Of a stretch of DNA of 64,000 nt, positions 51,710 to 60,798 are shown one piece after another (positions within the stretch are counted from its first letter, which is position 1; the number at the start of each line of letters is the position of its first letter). Source of the stretch: Bacteroidales bacterium (GTDB lineage Bacteria; Bacteroidota; Bacteroidia; Bacteroidales; F082); contig CAAGIO010000024.1 in assembly GCA_900769945.1 (NCBI GenBank), positions 36,999 to 100,998 on the forward strand, written 5' to 3'. The notes beneath the pieces are model-generated. The model was given only the letters and a program-made list of their open reading frames with translations. It had not been told where the DNA came from and did not search any database. A program made the translations under genes and the position numbers.

Positions 51710-51717
51710 TATTTTTG
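51710..51717 (+). promoter_or_regulatory. -7 box for the pspC-liaF-cbpA group
   Basis: TATTTTTG matches the consensus, 55 bases before the PspC-domain gene. Confidence 0.55.
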
Positions 51718-51772
51718 TATTATAAAGAAAGATTATTTTTCAGACGGTAACAATTACTAAAAAGTATTAAAA

Positions 51773-52189
51773 ATGGAGAACAAAATGAGATTTGTGCGTT
51801 CGCGCAAAAACAGACAGCTTGCAGGAGTATGCGCCGGTCTGTCCGATTATTTCAACTTCGATGTCTCGCTGATGCGTGTGCTTTTCGTTGTGGCAGCCTT
51901 GTGTGGGAGCTTCGGCCTCTGGCTTTATATCATCTTATGGATTGTTGTCCCGGAAGAGCAGCCAACTATCGGCTTCGATGAAAATGAACATATTGATAAC
52001 ATCGATGTTACTGATAATGAGCGTAAAAGAGGTTCTAACGGCGCAATAGTGGTGAGCGTGGTGCTTATCGCTGTAGGTCTTATGGCTTTGGCAAACAACT
52101 TCCTTTGTATCGACTGGGTGTGGAAGATGTGGCCACTCATCTTGATTGCACTCGGTGTTCTAATAATTATCAATTCTCAAAAAAAATAG
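51773..52189 (+). CDS. PspC domain membrane protein
   Basis: A 138-residue membrane protein. The PspC domain (about 5-65) reads RSRKNRQLAGVCAGLSDYF, then VSLMRVLFVVAALCG and LYIILWIVVPEE. Two further membrane segments follow (about 88-107 and 115-133), like the LiaF-type TM domain. PspC proteins sense or relay envelope stress. It is four bases before the next gene, with which it shares the IDWVWKMWPLILIALGV type membrane motif, so the two likely form an envelope-stress unit. Confidence 0.85.
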   Translation: MENKMRFVRSRKNRQLAGVCAGLSDYFNFDVSLMRVLFVVAALCGSFGLWLYIILWIVVPEEQPTIGFDENEHIDNIDVTDNERKRGSNGAIVVSVVLIAVGLMALANNFLCIDWVWKMWPLILIALGVLIIINSQKK

Positions 52190-52193
52190 AAAG

Positions 52194-53159
52194 ATGAGTA
52201 GTAAGAATAAAAATGATAATGATAACTTCGCAAGCGGAATATGGCTGATAATCATCGGTGTTATCGCGTTGCTCGTGATGTTGTTCGATGTTGATTTGGT
52301 GTGGTCCAAGTTGTTTGAGCTTTGGCCTTTGGCACTAATTATTTTAGGTGTCTGTATCATGCCTATCAACCGTTGGGTCAGAGTGTCGATAGTGACGGTC
52401 TTGGTTGCCTGCGGCTGCCTCGCATATATTAGTAAGGTGGATAGCTATAAATATGGATACGACCTTGGGGTGAGCAGTGGCGAGTTTGGTGACGATAGTA
52501 ATAGCAGCGTTGTCAGGCGTTATGACGACGGCGACGTCTATAGTCAGAGTTTCTGCGAGTCGTATAACAAGGTGCTGAAGAATGCGGAGGTGAAGGTGGA
52601 GTATGGCGCGGGAACGATAAAGATGCTCGGCGGTTGCCCTAACCTATTGGAAGCCACAAACCGCAGTGATTTCTTTCGTCAGGATATGAGTGTCAGGTAT
52701 GAGGACGATAAGGCGAAGATAAGGTTCTTTGGAGATGGCGAGGTGGTGACAGATGTGAAAAAAGGCACCAACAGATTCGAGCTTGCGCTGAACACCGAGC
52801 CTGTCTGGAAGTTCGATTTTGAGGTGGGAGCCTGTAACGCCGAGCTCGACTTCTCGGACTATAAGGTGTCGGATATAGATTTCGAGTCGGGAGCATGCTC
52901 GGTGGATATGAAGATTGGAACGCTTTGTAACAATACGAAGATAGATGTGGAGACCGGAGTGTCGAAGATAATTATCAGGGTGCCGGAGTCGGCGGGCTGC
53001 AGGATAAAAAGCGACGCGGCATTGAGCAAGAAGGACTTCCCCGGATTTGAAAAGACATCGGACGGCGTCTTCGAGACCACCAACTTCGGGGACTCGGAAC
53101 AGAGCGTGGTGATAGACTTGTCGTGCGCACTCTCTGATGTCAGTGTCAGACGTTACTGA
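52194..53159 (+). CDS. LiaF-like membrane protein (LiaF TM + toast-rack domain)
   Basis: A 321-residue protein with an N-terminal membrane block of three to four segments (about 14-85: WLIIIGVIALLVMLFDVDLVW, LFELWPLALIILGVCIMP) and a soluble beta-solenoid-like C-terminal region (about 120-321: VKVEYGAGTIKMLGG, FEVGACNAELDFSDYKV, FESGACSVDMKIG, VETGVSKIIIRVPESAG). This matches the LiaF/DUF2154 toast-rack plan. Beside a PspC gene it is probably part of a cell-envelope stress response; no LiaRS-type two-component genes are nearby. Confidence 0.82.
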   Translation: MSSKNKNDNDNFASGIWLIIIGVIALLVMLFDVDLVWSKLFELWPLALIILGVCIMPINRWVRVSIVTVLVACGCLAYISKVDSYKYGYDLGVSSGEFGDDSNSSVVRRYDDGDVYSQSFCESYNKVLKNAEVKVEYGAGTIKMLGGCPNLLEATNRSDFFRQDMSVRYEDDKAKIRFFGDGEVVTDVKKGTNRFELALNTEPVWKFDFEVGACNAELDFSDYKVSDIDFESGACSVDMKIGTLCNNTKIDVETGVSKIIIRVPESAGCRIKSDAALSKKDFPGFEKTSDGVFETTNFGDSEQSVVIDLSCALSDVSVRRY

Positions 53160-53215
53160 TTGGCACGTTTCTTGCTATCCCGTCGGGAATTATTTAGAAA
53201 GGATGGTAAAAAACT

Positions 53216-54112
53216 ATGGAATATAAAGATTATTACAAGATTTTAGGCGTTGAGCGTTCTGCTAAACAAGATGAGATAAAGAAGGCTTATCATAAGTTGG
53301 CAGTGAAATATCATCCGGATAAAAACCCCGGCGACAAAGCGGCGGAAGAGAAGTTCAAGGAGATTTCTGAGGCTTATCAGGTGCTCGGCAACGAGGAGTC
53401 TCGTAGGAAGTACGATGAGCTTGGCGCAAACTGGAAACAGTATGAGAACGCGGGCTTCGGCAGGGGAGGACAGGGCTTCAGCTCTGGCGGCTTCAGCAGC
53501 ACCGGATTCTCCGACTTCTTCGACATGTTCTTCGGTGGCAACGGCGGCTTCGACTTGGGTAACATGGGCGGCTTTGGCGCGAGATCTCACTACAGCTCCC
53601 GCCCTATGAGAGGCCAAGACCTCAGCGCATCTATCAAACTAACACTTCGTGAGGCTTATTTTGGCTCGTCACGAATGATTAACATCGGCAACAGCACCAT
53701 AAAAGTCAATATCAAACCGGGTGTAAGAGACGGCCAGACCTTGCGTATCAAAGGTAAGGGCAACGCTGGCACTAACGGCGGCGAGAACGGTGACCTCCTG
53801 ATGAATATCTCTATCGAGAACGACCCTGTGTATCAACGTGAAGGCGACGACCTCGTCAGGAACCTGAACGTCGATATCTATACCGCTATCCTCGGCGGAA
53901 AAATAGAAGTGGATACTTTGAAAGGTGCCGTGAGCGTGCCTATCAAACCTCACACCCAAAATAATAGCGTGCTCCGTCTGAAAGGCCTCGGCATGCCTCA
54001 CTACAACAAAGAAGGCTCCGGCGCACTGCTCGTGAAAGTACAACTCGCCCTGCCCGAAAGATTCTCTAATAAAGAACTTGAACTGATACAGCAGGCAAGC
54101 AACGCACGATAA
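53216..54112 (+). CDS. cbpA: DnaJ-class co-chaperone CbpA
   Basis: A 298-residue type B J-protein stimulating DnaK ATPase. The J domain (about 4-70) has HPD at 33-35 (YHPDKNPGD). A Gly/Phe-rich region (about 80-125) and the C-terminal substrate-binding domains follow without the Cys-rich zinc domain of DnaJ, as in Cbp[63 protein letters not shown]. It ends at a hairpin terminator. The position after pspC-liaF supports a stress-response role. Confidence 0.92.
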   Translation: MEYKDYYKILGVERSAKQDEIKKAYHKLAVKYHPDKNPGDKAAEEKFKEISEAYQVLGNEESRRKYDELGANWKQYENAGFGRGGQGFSSGGFSSTGFSDFFDMFFGGNGGFDLGNMGGFGARSHYSSRPMRGQDLSASIKLTLREAYFGSSRMINIGNSTIKVNIKPGVRDGQTLRIKGKGNAGTNGGENGDLLMNISIENDPVYQREGDDLVRNLNVDIYTAILGGKIEVDTLKGAVSVPIKPHTQNNSVLRLKGLGMPHYNKEGSGALLVKVQLALPERFSNKELELIQQASNAR

Positions 54113-54118
54113 CAAATG

Positions 54119-54142
54119 AAAGCCGTTTCGACGGCTTTTTTT
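54119..54142 (+). terminator. Terminator after cbpA
   Basis: AAAGCCGT (54119-54126) and ACGGCTTT (54131-54138) form a stem around loop TTCG, followed by a T-run. The rest of the 54143-54362 gap shows no gene or RNA that I recognise. Confidence 0.85.
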
Positions 54143-54362
54143 GTTACAAAACCGAAAAACATGCCTTGGAGAAGGCCACACGCACTATCTTATTCCCTAT
54201 GCTGACGCCGCACTGCTCAAAGAACCGTTTCGCAGTCATTGACGCTCACCTGCTTGCTCTACAAGGAGAAAGGTGCTCTTTCTCTTCATCGCGAGGTATG
54301 CTCCTTGAGAACTGAGTACATTATTATTTTTAAAAAACCATGACGTATTTATGATATTTTGT

Positions 54363-54370
54363 TATCTTTG
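54363..54370 (+). promoter_or_regulatory. -7 box for the TonB-dependent receptor gene
   Basis: TATCTTTG matches the consensus, 37 bases before the start codon. Confidence 0.6.
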
Positions 54371-54407
54371 CACATTTTAAAATGTTGTTTGAAAAAACTT
54401 CCTCATT

Positions 54408-56741
54408 ATGCTGAAAAATATTGTATCGTTAAGGTTTTTCTTTTTAAATGTTTTGTTGATAATCAGTGGTGTAATCTTCGCGCAGAATGATAACTCCTTG
54501 AAAGGTTTCGTTTATGAGAAGACCACGGGCGAGCCTGTGATGTTTGCTAACGTTTATTTTAAAGGCACCACTCTCGGCTCGACAACGGATATTAATGGAT
54601 ACTTTAATATCACAAGGATTCCGGACGGAACATACGATCTCCTCGTGACGATGATGGGCTATGACACTATCTCTGAGAATTTGTCATTTAAGGGGAACAT
54701 GACAATCAACAAGAAATATTATCTTGAGGAGGCTTCAATAAAGCTTGAGGCTGTCAATGTTACTGCCGAAAAGGTGGAGGCTCGCACAGAGACGAAGACG
54801 TCTGTCATCAATATCACACCGAAGACTATCAGTAAGCTTCCGTCTGTTGGCGGCCAGTCGGACTTGGCGCAATATCTTCAGGTCGTCCCCGGAGTGGTGT
54901 TTACGGGTGACCAAGGCGGACAGCTGTATATACGAGGCGGCTCGCCTATCCAAAACAAAGTGCTCCTCGACGGTATGATTGTCTATAATCCTTTCCATAG
55001 CATAGGTCTGTTCTCGGTCTTCGACACCGATATCGTCAGAAATGCCGAGATTTATACAGGCGGTTTCGGCGCAGAGTACGGCGGAAGGGTGTCATCAGTG
55101 ATGGATATCACCACCCGCGACGGTAATAAGAAACGCTTGTCAGGAAAGATTGGCGGCACAACATTCGGCGCAAAGGTGATGTTAGAAGGCCCTCTGAAAA
55201 AAGCTAAAGACGATGATGATATGTCTGTGTCATTCGTGCTGTCGGCCAAGAACTCCTACCTCGAAAAGACAAGCTCCACCATCTACTCCCCGGTGCTGAA
55301 CGAGGTGCTCCCTTATAACTTCCAAGATGTCTATGGGAAAATATCGCTCAACACCACGAACGGAAGCAAGGTGAACTTCTTCGGCTTTAACTTTAATGAC
55401 CAAGTAAATAACTATAAGGCTATTTCTGATTTCAGCTGGGTTGCTTACGGCGGTGGCGCCAACTTCGTCATCATTCCGGGAAAATCGCCCGTCCTTATCG
55501 AAGGTAATATCGCATACTCAAACTATGACGCCAAGCTGTCAGAGGCTAACAACCCCGGAAGGTCAAGCTCTATCGACGGCTTTAACGCCGGATTCACCTT
55601 CTCCTATTTCCTTGGAAAAAACACTTTGAAATATGGTATCGAGATGCTGGGATTTAACACCGTGTTCGACTATACTAAGTCTAACGGGATACGTATCAAC
55701 CAGTCGGAGAACACCACCGAACTCGGCGTCTTTGTCAAATATAAATGGCAGATTGAAAGACTTATCATCGAGCCGAGCATGCGCCTCCAGCTCTATGCCT
55801 CCCTCTCTGAGATCTCTCCAGAACCGCGTATCGCTATCAAATATAATGTCACCGACTGGTTCCGCTTGAAAGGCGCAGCAGGCATGTATTCCCAGAACCT
55901 TATCGCCGCTAATAGCGATAGGGACGTCGTCAACCTATTCTACGGCTTCCTCTCCGGACAATCGAACTTCCCGAAATATTTCAATGGCGAACGTGTGGAG
56001 TCAAAACTCCAAAAAGCCAACCACTTTATCTTAGGTACAGAGTTCGACATCACTAACAACCTCGTGCTTAATGTCGAGACTTATCTTAAAGATTTTGTTC
56101 AACTTACGAATATGAACCGTAACCAGCTCTATGCCGATAACAACCACCCTGACGGCACTCCGGAAATACTGTGGAGAGACTTCATGATTGAAGACGGCAA
56201 GGCCTACGGCGTTGATATCTCCATGAAGTACGAATACATGCGGTTCTACGCATGGTTGGCCTACTCGCTTGGATATGTTAACAAAAATTATGAGAATGCT
56301 GATGGCGAGATGGTGAACTACCGCACTCATTATGACCGCCGCCATAACGTGAACATGATTCTCTCGTATGCCGCGGGCTCAAGAAAACAATGGGAGTTCA
56401 GCTGCAGATGGAACCTCGGCTCCGGTTTCCCCTTCACCCAGATTAGCGGCCTCTACGAACATTATCAGTTTGACAATATCAGCGATGTCTATGTTGGCGA
56501 AAATGGCGATATAGGAATGATATATGACGACCTTAACCAATGTGAACTCCCTGTATATCACCGACTTGATATCGATGTGAAACGTAAATTCAACTTCGGC
56601 GACCACTCGACTCTTGAGGCTGACTTCAGCCTTACAAACGTTTATAACAGGAATAACATCTTCTATGTTGACGTGCTTACCAACGAGAGCATCTACCAAA
56701 TGCCTATCATGCCTTGCATCGGCCTCACCTTATCATTCTAA
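54408..56741 (+). CDS. TonB-dependent receptor with CarboxypepD_reg-like N-terminal domain
   Basis: A 777-residue outer-membrane receptor. A signal peptide (about 1-25, ending VIFAQ) is followed by a CarboxypepD_reg-like domain (about 29-115: LKGFVYEKTTGEPVMFANVYF, GSTTDINGYFNITRIPDGTYDL). The plug follows (about 125-230: SKLPSVGGQSDLAQYLQVVPGV, GGQLYIRGGSPIQNKVLLDGM, AEIYTGGFGAEYGGRVSSV) and then a 22-strand-type barrel ending in ...IGLTLSF with a terminal Phe. No SusD partner follows, so it is not a classic Sus pair; the ligand is unknown. It may be co-transcribed with oligopeptidase B, five bases downstream. Confidence 0.9.
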   Translation: MLKNIVSLRFFFLNVLLIISGVIFAQNDNSLKGFVYEKTTGEPVMFANVYFKGTTLGSTTDINGYFNITRIPDGTYDLLVTMMGYDTISENLSFKGNMTINKKYYLEEASIKLEAVNVTAEKVEARTETKTSVINITPKTISKLPSVGGQSDLAQYLQVVPGVVFTGDQGGQLYIRGGSPIQNKVLLDGMIVYNPFHSIGLFSVFDTDIVRNAEIYTGGFGAEYGGRVSSVMDITTRDGNKKRLSGKIGGTTFGAKVMLEGPLKKAKDDDDMSVSFVLSAKNSYLEKTSSTIYSPVLNEVLPYNFQDVYGKISLNTTNGSKVNFFGFNFNDQVNNYKAISDFSWVAYGGGANFVIIPGKSPVLIEGNIAYSNYDAKLSEANNPGRSSSIDGFNAGFTFSYFLGKNTLKYGIEMLGFNTVFDYTKSNGIRINQSENTTELGVFVKYKWQIERLIIEPSMRLQLYASLSEISPEPRIAIKYNVTDWFRLKGAAGMYSQNLIAANSDRDVVNLFYGFLSGQSNFPKYFNGERVESKLQKANHFILGTEFDITNNLVLNVETYLKDFVQLTNMNRNQLYADNNHPDGTPEILWRDFMIEDGKAYGVDISMKYEYMRFYAWLAYSLGYVNKNYENADGEMVNYRTHYDRRHNVNMILSYAAGSRKQWEFSCRWNLGSGFPFTQISGLYEHYQFDNISDVYVGENGDIGMIYDDLNQCELPVYHRLDIDVKRKFNFGDHSTLEADFSLTNVYNRNNIFYVDVLTNESIYQMPIMPCIGLTLSF

Positions 56742-56746
56742 TTAAT

Positions 56747-58792
56747 ATGGAGAAGCCTTCTTTAGAGAAAATACCTCACCGTATCACCGTTAACGGCGAT
56801 ACTCGTATCGATAACTACTATTGGCTGAACGAACGCGAGAACCCTAAGGTTATTGAATACCTTAAGGCCGAGAACGCTTACGCCGATGAGATGATGCGAC
56901 CTACCGAAGACTTTCAGAACCAATTATTTGAAGAGATTGTTGGCAGGATAAAACAAGAAGATATGTCGGTGCCGGTGACAAAAAACGGTTATTCTTACTA
57001 CTCAAGGTATGAGAAGGATATGGAATACCCGATATATTGCAGGAAAAAGATTCTTCCTGATGCACTCGGTGATGAGGAGGTGCTTCTCGATGGTTACGAG
57101 ATGTCGAGAGGCTACTCTTTCTTCGACGTGGGCGGATATAGCATAAGCCCTGATAATAAACTGATTGCCTATAGTATCGATACCGTCAGCCGCCGACAAT
57201 ACCATATCTTTATTAAAGATATTGCCTCAGGAAAGATGTTCGATGAGGATATTCAGAATACCACGGGTAACATGGTGTGGGCTAATGATAACAGGACGAT
57301 TTTCTACAGTGTCAAAGACGATTCGCTCCGCTCTTGTAAGATTATGCGCCACGAGCTTGGCACTGACCCTGTTGATGATGTGGAGGTGTTTTATGAGTCA
57401 GACACAACCTTCAACGTCTTCGTTTCTAAAACAAAATCAGAGAAATATATCCTTATTATATCCGACAGCACCTTGTCTTCCGAGTGCCGCTTCCTCGATG
57501 CCGACAACCCGCGCGGCTCTTTCAAGGTCTTCCAGAAACGCCTGCCTGATATGCTTTACGGCATCGGGCATTACGGTGACTATTTCTATATCCAGACAAA
57601 TGCCGGCGGCGCAATAAACTACAAGATTATGCGCACCCCTGTCAACGCTACCGAGATGGAGAACTGGGAAGAAGTGCTGCCCTGCAGAAACGATGTGCTT
57701 ATCGAGGACTTTGACCTCTTCTCCGATTATTTAGTGATAGAGGAACGCTCTAAAGGGCTTGTCAACCTTAGAGTTATGAGCTGGAATGGCGATGAGGACT
57801 ATTATATAGACTTCGGTGAGCCGGCATATACCGTCTATGTCTCCTCTAACCCGGAGTTTAACACTCGTTTTCTGCGTTATTCCTATAACTCCATGACGAC
57901 ACCTCATTCTGTCTATCAATATGATATGAAGGAGAAAAAGACAGAACAGCTTAAACGTCAGGAGATTGTGGGTGGATATGAGCCTTCCGACTATGTCACG
58001 GAACGTCTCTTCGCTCCATCTAATGACGGCCAGATGATTCCCGTCTCTATCGTTTATAAAAAAGGTCTGGAACGAAATGGCGATAATCCTCTCGTGCTCT
58101 ACGGCTATGGCTCCTACGGCAACAGCCTTGACGCATATTTCTCAACCGCTCGCCTCAGCCTTCTCAATAGGGGCTTCGTCTGGGCTATCGCACATATCAG
58201 AGGTGGCGAGGAAATGGGACGACAATGGTATGAAGACGGCAAACTGCTGAAAAAGAAAAACACCTTCCTTGACTTTATCGCTTGTGCTAAATATCTTATT
58301 AATCAAGGTTTTACAAAGCCAGAAAAGATGTTTGCCATGGGTGGAAGCGCAGGCGGCCTCCTCGTGGGCGCAGTAGCAAACATGGCTCCCGAACTCTTTA
58401 AAGGCATCATCGCTAACGTCCCCTTCGTCGATGTTGTAACCACTATGCTCGACGAGTCTATCCCATTGACAACGGGCGAATATGATGAGTGGGGTAACCC
58501 GAATGTCAAGGAATATTACGACTACATGCTCTCTTATTCACCCTACGATAATGTTGAAAGAAAAGCCTATCCCGCCATGCTTGTCACTACCGGACTGCAT
58601 GATAGCCAAGTGCAATATTGGGAGCCTGCAAAATGGGTGGCAAAACTTAGAGAACTTAAGACAGATGATAACCCGCTGATATTCAAGGTGAATATGGAAG
58701 TGGGACACGGCGGCGCATCTGGACGTTTCGAGCCTTTCCACGAAGTGGCTCTCGAATATGCCTTTATGCTCTCCCTTATCGGAAATAAATAG
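56747..58792 (+). CDS. ptrB: Oligopeptidase B-type prolyl oligopeptidase family serine peptidase
   Basis: A 681-residue cytosolic serine peptidase (family S9A) that cuts short peptides after basic residues. An N-terminal segment (RIDNYYWLNERENPKVIEYL) and beta-propeller (about 75-400) regulate access. The alpha/beta hydrolase domain has AMGGSAGGLLVGAVAN (nucleophile Ser), LHDSQVQYWEPAKW (Asp) and VGHGGASGRFE (His). The HDSQVxYWEP and GHGGxSGR blocks are typical of oligopeptidase B. No signal peptide. The start ATG 56747 is preferred over the in-frame upstream ATG at 56714 inside the receptor gene. The 3' end overlaps the convergent NDK-like gene by 17 bases. Confidence 0.92.
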   Translation: MEKPSLEKIPHRITVNGDTRIDNYYWLNERENPKVIEYLKAENAYADEMMRPTEDFQNQLFEEIVGRIKQEDMSVPVTKNGYSYYSRYEKDMEYPIYCRKKILPDALGDEEVLLDGYEMSRGYSFFDVGGYSISPDNKLIAYSIDTVSRRQYHIFIKDIASGKMFDEDIQNTTGNMVWANDNRTIFYSVKDDSLRSCKIMRHELGTDPVDDVEVFYESDTTFNVFVSKTKSEKYILIISDSTLSSECRFLDADNPRGSFKVFQKRLPDMLYGIGHYGDYFYIQTNAGGAINYKIMRTPVNATEMENWEEVLPCRNDVLIEDFDLFSDYLVIEERSKGLVNLRVMSWNGDEDYYIDFGEPAYTVYVSSNPEFNTRFLRYSYNSMTTPHSVYQYDMKEKKTEQLKRQEIVGGYEPSDYVTERLFAPSNDGQMIPVSIVYKKGLERNGDNPLVLYGYGSYGNSLDAYFSTARLSLLNRGFVWAIAHIRGGEEMGRQWYEDGKLLKKKNTFLDFIACAKYLINQGFTKPEKMFAMGGSAGGLLVGAVANMAPELFKGIIANVPFVDVVTTMLDESIPLTTGEYDEWGNPNVKEYYDYMLSYSPYDNVERKAYPAMLVTTGLHDSQVQYWEPAKWVAKLRELKTDDNPLIFKVNMEVGHGGASGRFEPFHEVALEYAFMLSLIGNK

Positions 58793-59204
58793 CCGACTCT
58801 CTTATCACGTTTTCATGACTGTCGGAACTGTGTAACACGTTGCGCGTCTTATCAATACTGTATTTCCTGAATCGCTGCTTTATCTCGTTCACCGCATCGA
58901 TGGCCTCCTCATGACCTTCGTATGGCGATTTCACCTCTATCCCTACACTCTCCCCTCCACTCATGTAGCCTACAAGCTCGTCAAAGAACATCTTCCCTCT
59001 GTGCATCTCATAGATGGCCTCCGCCTCAGCACGCGTCAACGTCTTCTCTTTCGTGGATATGATTTGAAACCCACTGTCTATCAAATCTTTATAAACCTCG
59101 TCCCCAAGACTTAGAAACCCCGGCTTGATAATGATGAATCCATCAAACGCCTCGCTCCCCTGTCTTGTCCTACTCTCTTCCTTCTGGTAATGCGCTTCTC
59201 TCAT
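58776..59204 (-). CDS. Divergent nucleoside-diphosphate kinase-like protein
   Basis: A 142-residue protein with the NDK fold. GFIIIKPGFLSLGDEVYKDLIDSGF aligns to the NDK start (IIKPNAV...), EMHRGKMFFDELVGYMSGG to EHxGKPFFxxLVxFMxSGP, and NVLHSSDSHENVIRESAIYF to the active-site N-x-x-H-G-S-D-S motif with the phosphate-accepting His. The segment between, which in classic NDK holds TNPANALAGTLR, is shorter and diverged (AIDAVNEIKQRFRKYS). Activity is therefore uncertain. A second, classic ndk may exist elsewhere. The start MREAHYQKEE is chosen because the longer form runs into the divergent promoter. Confidence 0.72.
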   Translation of the reverse strand: MREAHYQKEESRTRQGSEAFDGFIIIKPGFLSLGDEVYKDLIDSGFQIISTKEKTLTRAEAEAIYEMHRGKMFFDELVGYMSGGESVGIEVKSPYEGHEEAIDAVNEIKQRFRKYSIDKTRNVLHSSDSHENVIRESAIYFR

Positions 59205-59229
59205 CAGACATGTTTTTTTTATTAAACAA

Positions 59230-59258
59230 TTGTTAATGAAAAAAGTTTTGTAAATTTG
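59230..59258 (+). promoter_or_regulatory. Promoter of the amylase-branching enzyme operon
   Basis: TTG at 59230-59232 and TAAATTTG at 59251-59258, spacing 18 bases; the amylase start is 20 bases downstream. Confidence 0.7.
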
Positions 59259-59278
59259 CATCTATATTTTGTATTAAT

Positions 59279-60787
59279 ATGGTTATCTATCAGCTTTTTG
59301 TAAGAGTTTTTGGAGCGACGGAGAAGAAGAGATGTGGCAGCCTTAACGATATTAATGACGCTGTCGTCAAACGACTTGTTGAACTCGGCGTTACTCATGT
59401 TTGGCTTACAGGAGTTATTCGGCATTCTAATTATAAGGATACTAACCCGTTGGTTACCAAAGGTCTTGCCGGCTCTCCTTATGCTATCACGGATTATTAT
59501 GATATTGACCCCGACATCGCTGACGATAAGGAACAGCGGATGGCTGAGTTTGAGAGTGCCGTTGGCAGGCTTCATGATGCAGGGCTGAAGGTCATCATTG
59601 ATTTTGTGCCAAACCATCTTGCACGCGAATATAAGTCAAGGTGCAAGCCGCATTCCGAGCCTGACTTTGGCGAGAATGACAATGCTGGCGTGGCTTTCTC
59701 ACCTGACAACAACTTTTATTACTGTCCGGGCGAGCCGCTACAGCTCCCCATATCATCAGAAGGCGTTCATTATCATGAGTTTCCAGCTAAAGCATCGGGC
59801 AATAACGTCTTCTCTCCATCACCCTCCGTAAACGATTGGTACGACACCGTGAAACTTAATTACGGCATTGACTTCAGAGACGGCAGCAAACATTTTGACA
59901 CTGTTCCCGATACATGGTGTAAGATGCTGAATGTCTTGAAGTTCTGGTGCTCAAAGAATGTTGACGGTTTCCGCGTTGATATGGCCGAGATGGTCCCCGT
60001 GGAGTTCTGGCAATGGGTGATTACCGAACTGAAGAAACACTCAAAAATAACAATGATTGCTGAGATTTACCAACCTGACATGTACCGTTCTTACCTCGAT
60101 GCGGGATTCGATTTCCTTTACGACAAAGTTGGGTTTTACAATACTCTTGAATCTATCTTCAGATATGGTGGCAGTGCCAGCAGAATAACTGATATCTGGA
60201 AGTCGCTCAATGGGTTAGACGACAAGATGCTGCGTTTTTTGGAGAACCATGATGAGGTGAGGATAGCGTCAAGGCACTTTATGGGAGATGCAAGAAACGG
60301 CTTCCCTTATATGGCTCTTGCCGCCTTGATGAGCCGCGGGCCTCTGATGATTTATAATGGACAGGAGTTCGGCGAGAAGGCAGAGGGCGTATCTGGATTC
60401 AGTGGCGACGATGGCAGAACGTCTATTTTTGACTATGTCTTTATGCCTTCCTTGCAGGTTGAGAATCAGGAGAATTATAAGGATATCTATTTGTTTTACA
60501 AGAATCTGCTCACTTTCAAACAGAGCCATGAGGCGATTCGCAGCGGCGCGTTTTATGACCTTATGTGGGCTAATCCTTGGTATTCTAACTTCGACCCGCA
60601 ATATGTTTATGCTTTCATACGTTATTGCAAAGATGAGAGGCTGCTTGTTGTAATCAACTTTAACCTTCATGATGTTAAAGATGTTAGAGTTACAATACCA
60701 GATGATGCGGTGCGGCTTCTTGGCGGTTGTGAGGGTGAATATCGTGTCGTTGTTAATCCGGGTGAATATAAAGTTGTTGAAATATAG
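59279..60787 (+). CDS. Cytoplasmic GH13 alpha-amylase family enzyme
   Basis: A 502-residue GH13 enzyme without signal peptide, acting on internal alpha-glucan. The four GH13 regions are visible: DFVPNHLA (about 109-115), GFRVDMAEM (nucleophile Asp234), MIAEIYQP (acid/base Glu262) and LENHDEVR (Asp325). The N-terminus VIYQLFVRVFG is typical of amylase-type hydrolases. It is followed 11 bases later by glgB, so it probably trims glycogen or maltodextrin in the cell. Alpha-amylase or a related glucanotransferase are both possible. Confidence 0.9.
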   Translation: MVIYQLFVRVFGATEKKRCGSLNDINDAVVKRLVELGVTHVWLTGVIRHSNYKDTNPLVTKGLAGSPYAITDYYDIDPDIADDKEQRMAEFESAVGRLHDAGLKVIIDFVPNHLAREYKSRCKPHSEPDFGENDNAGVAFSPDNNFYYCPGEPLQLPISSEGVHYHEFPAKASGNNVFSPSPSVNDWYDTVKLNYGIDFRDGSKHFDTVPDTWCKMLNVLKFWCSKNVDGFRVDMAEMVPVEFWQWVITELKKHSKITMIAEIYQPDMYRSYLDAGFDFLYDKVGFYNTLESIFRYGGSASRITDIWKSLNGLDDKMLRFLENHDEVRIASRHFMGDARNGFPYMALAALMSRGPLMIYNGQEFGEKAEGVSGFSGDDGRTSIFDYVFMPSLQVENQENYKDIYLFYKNLLTFKQSHEAIRSGAFYDLMWANPWYSNFDPQYVYAFIRYCKDERLLVVINFNLHDVKDVRVTIPDDAVRLLGGCEGEYRVVVNPGEYKVVEI

Positions 60788-60798
60788 ATTGTTGGAGT

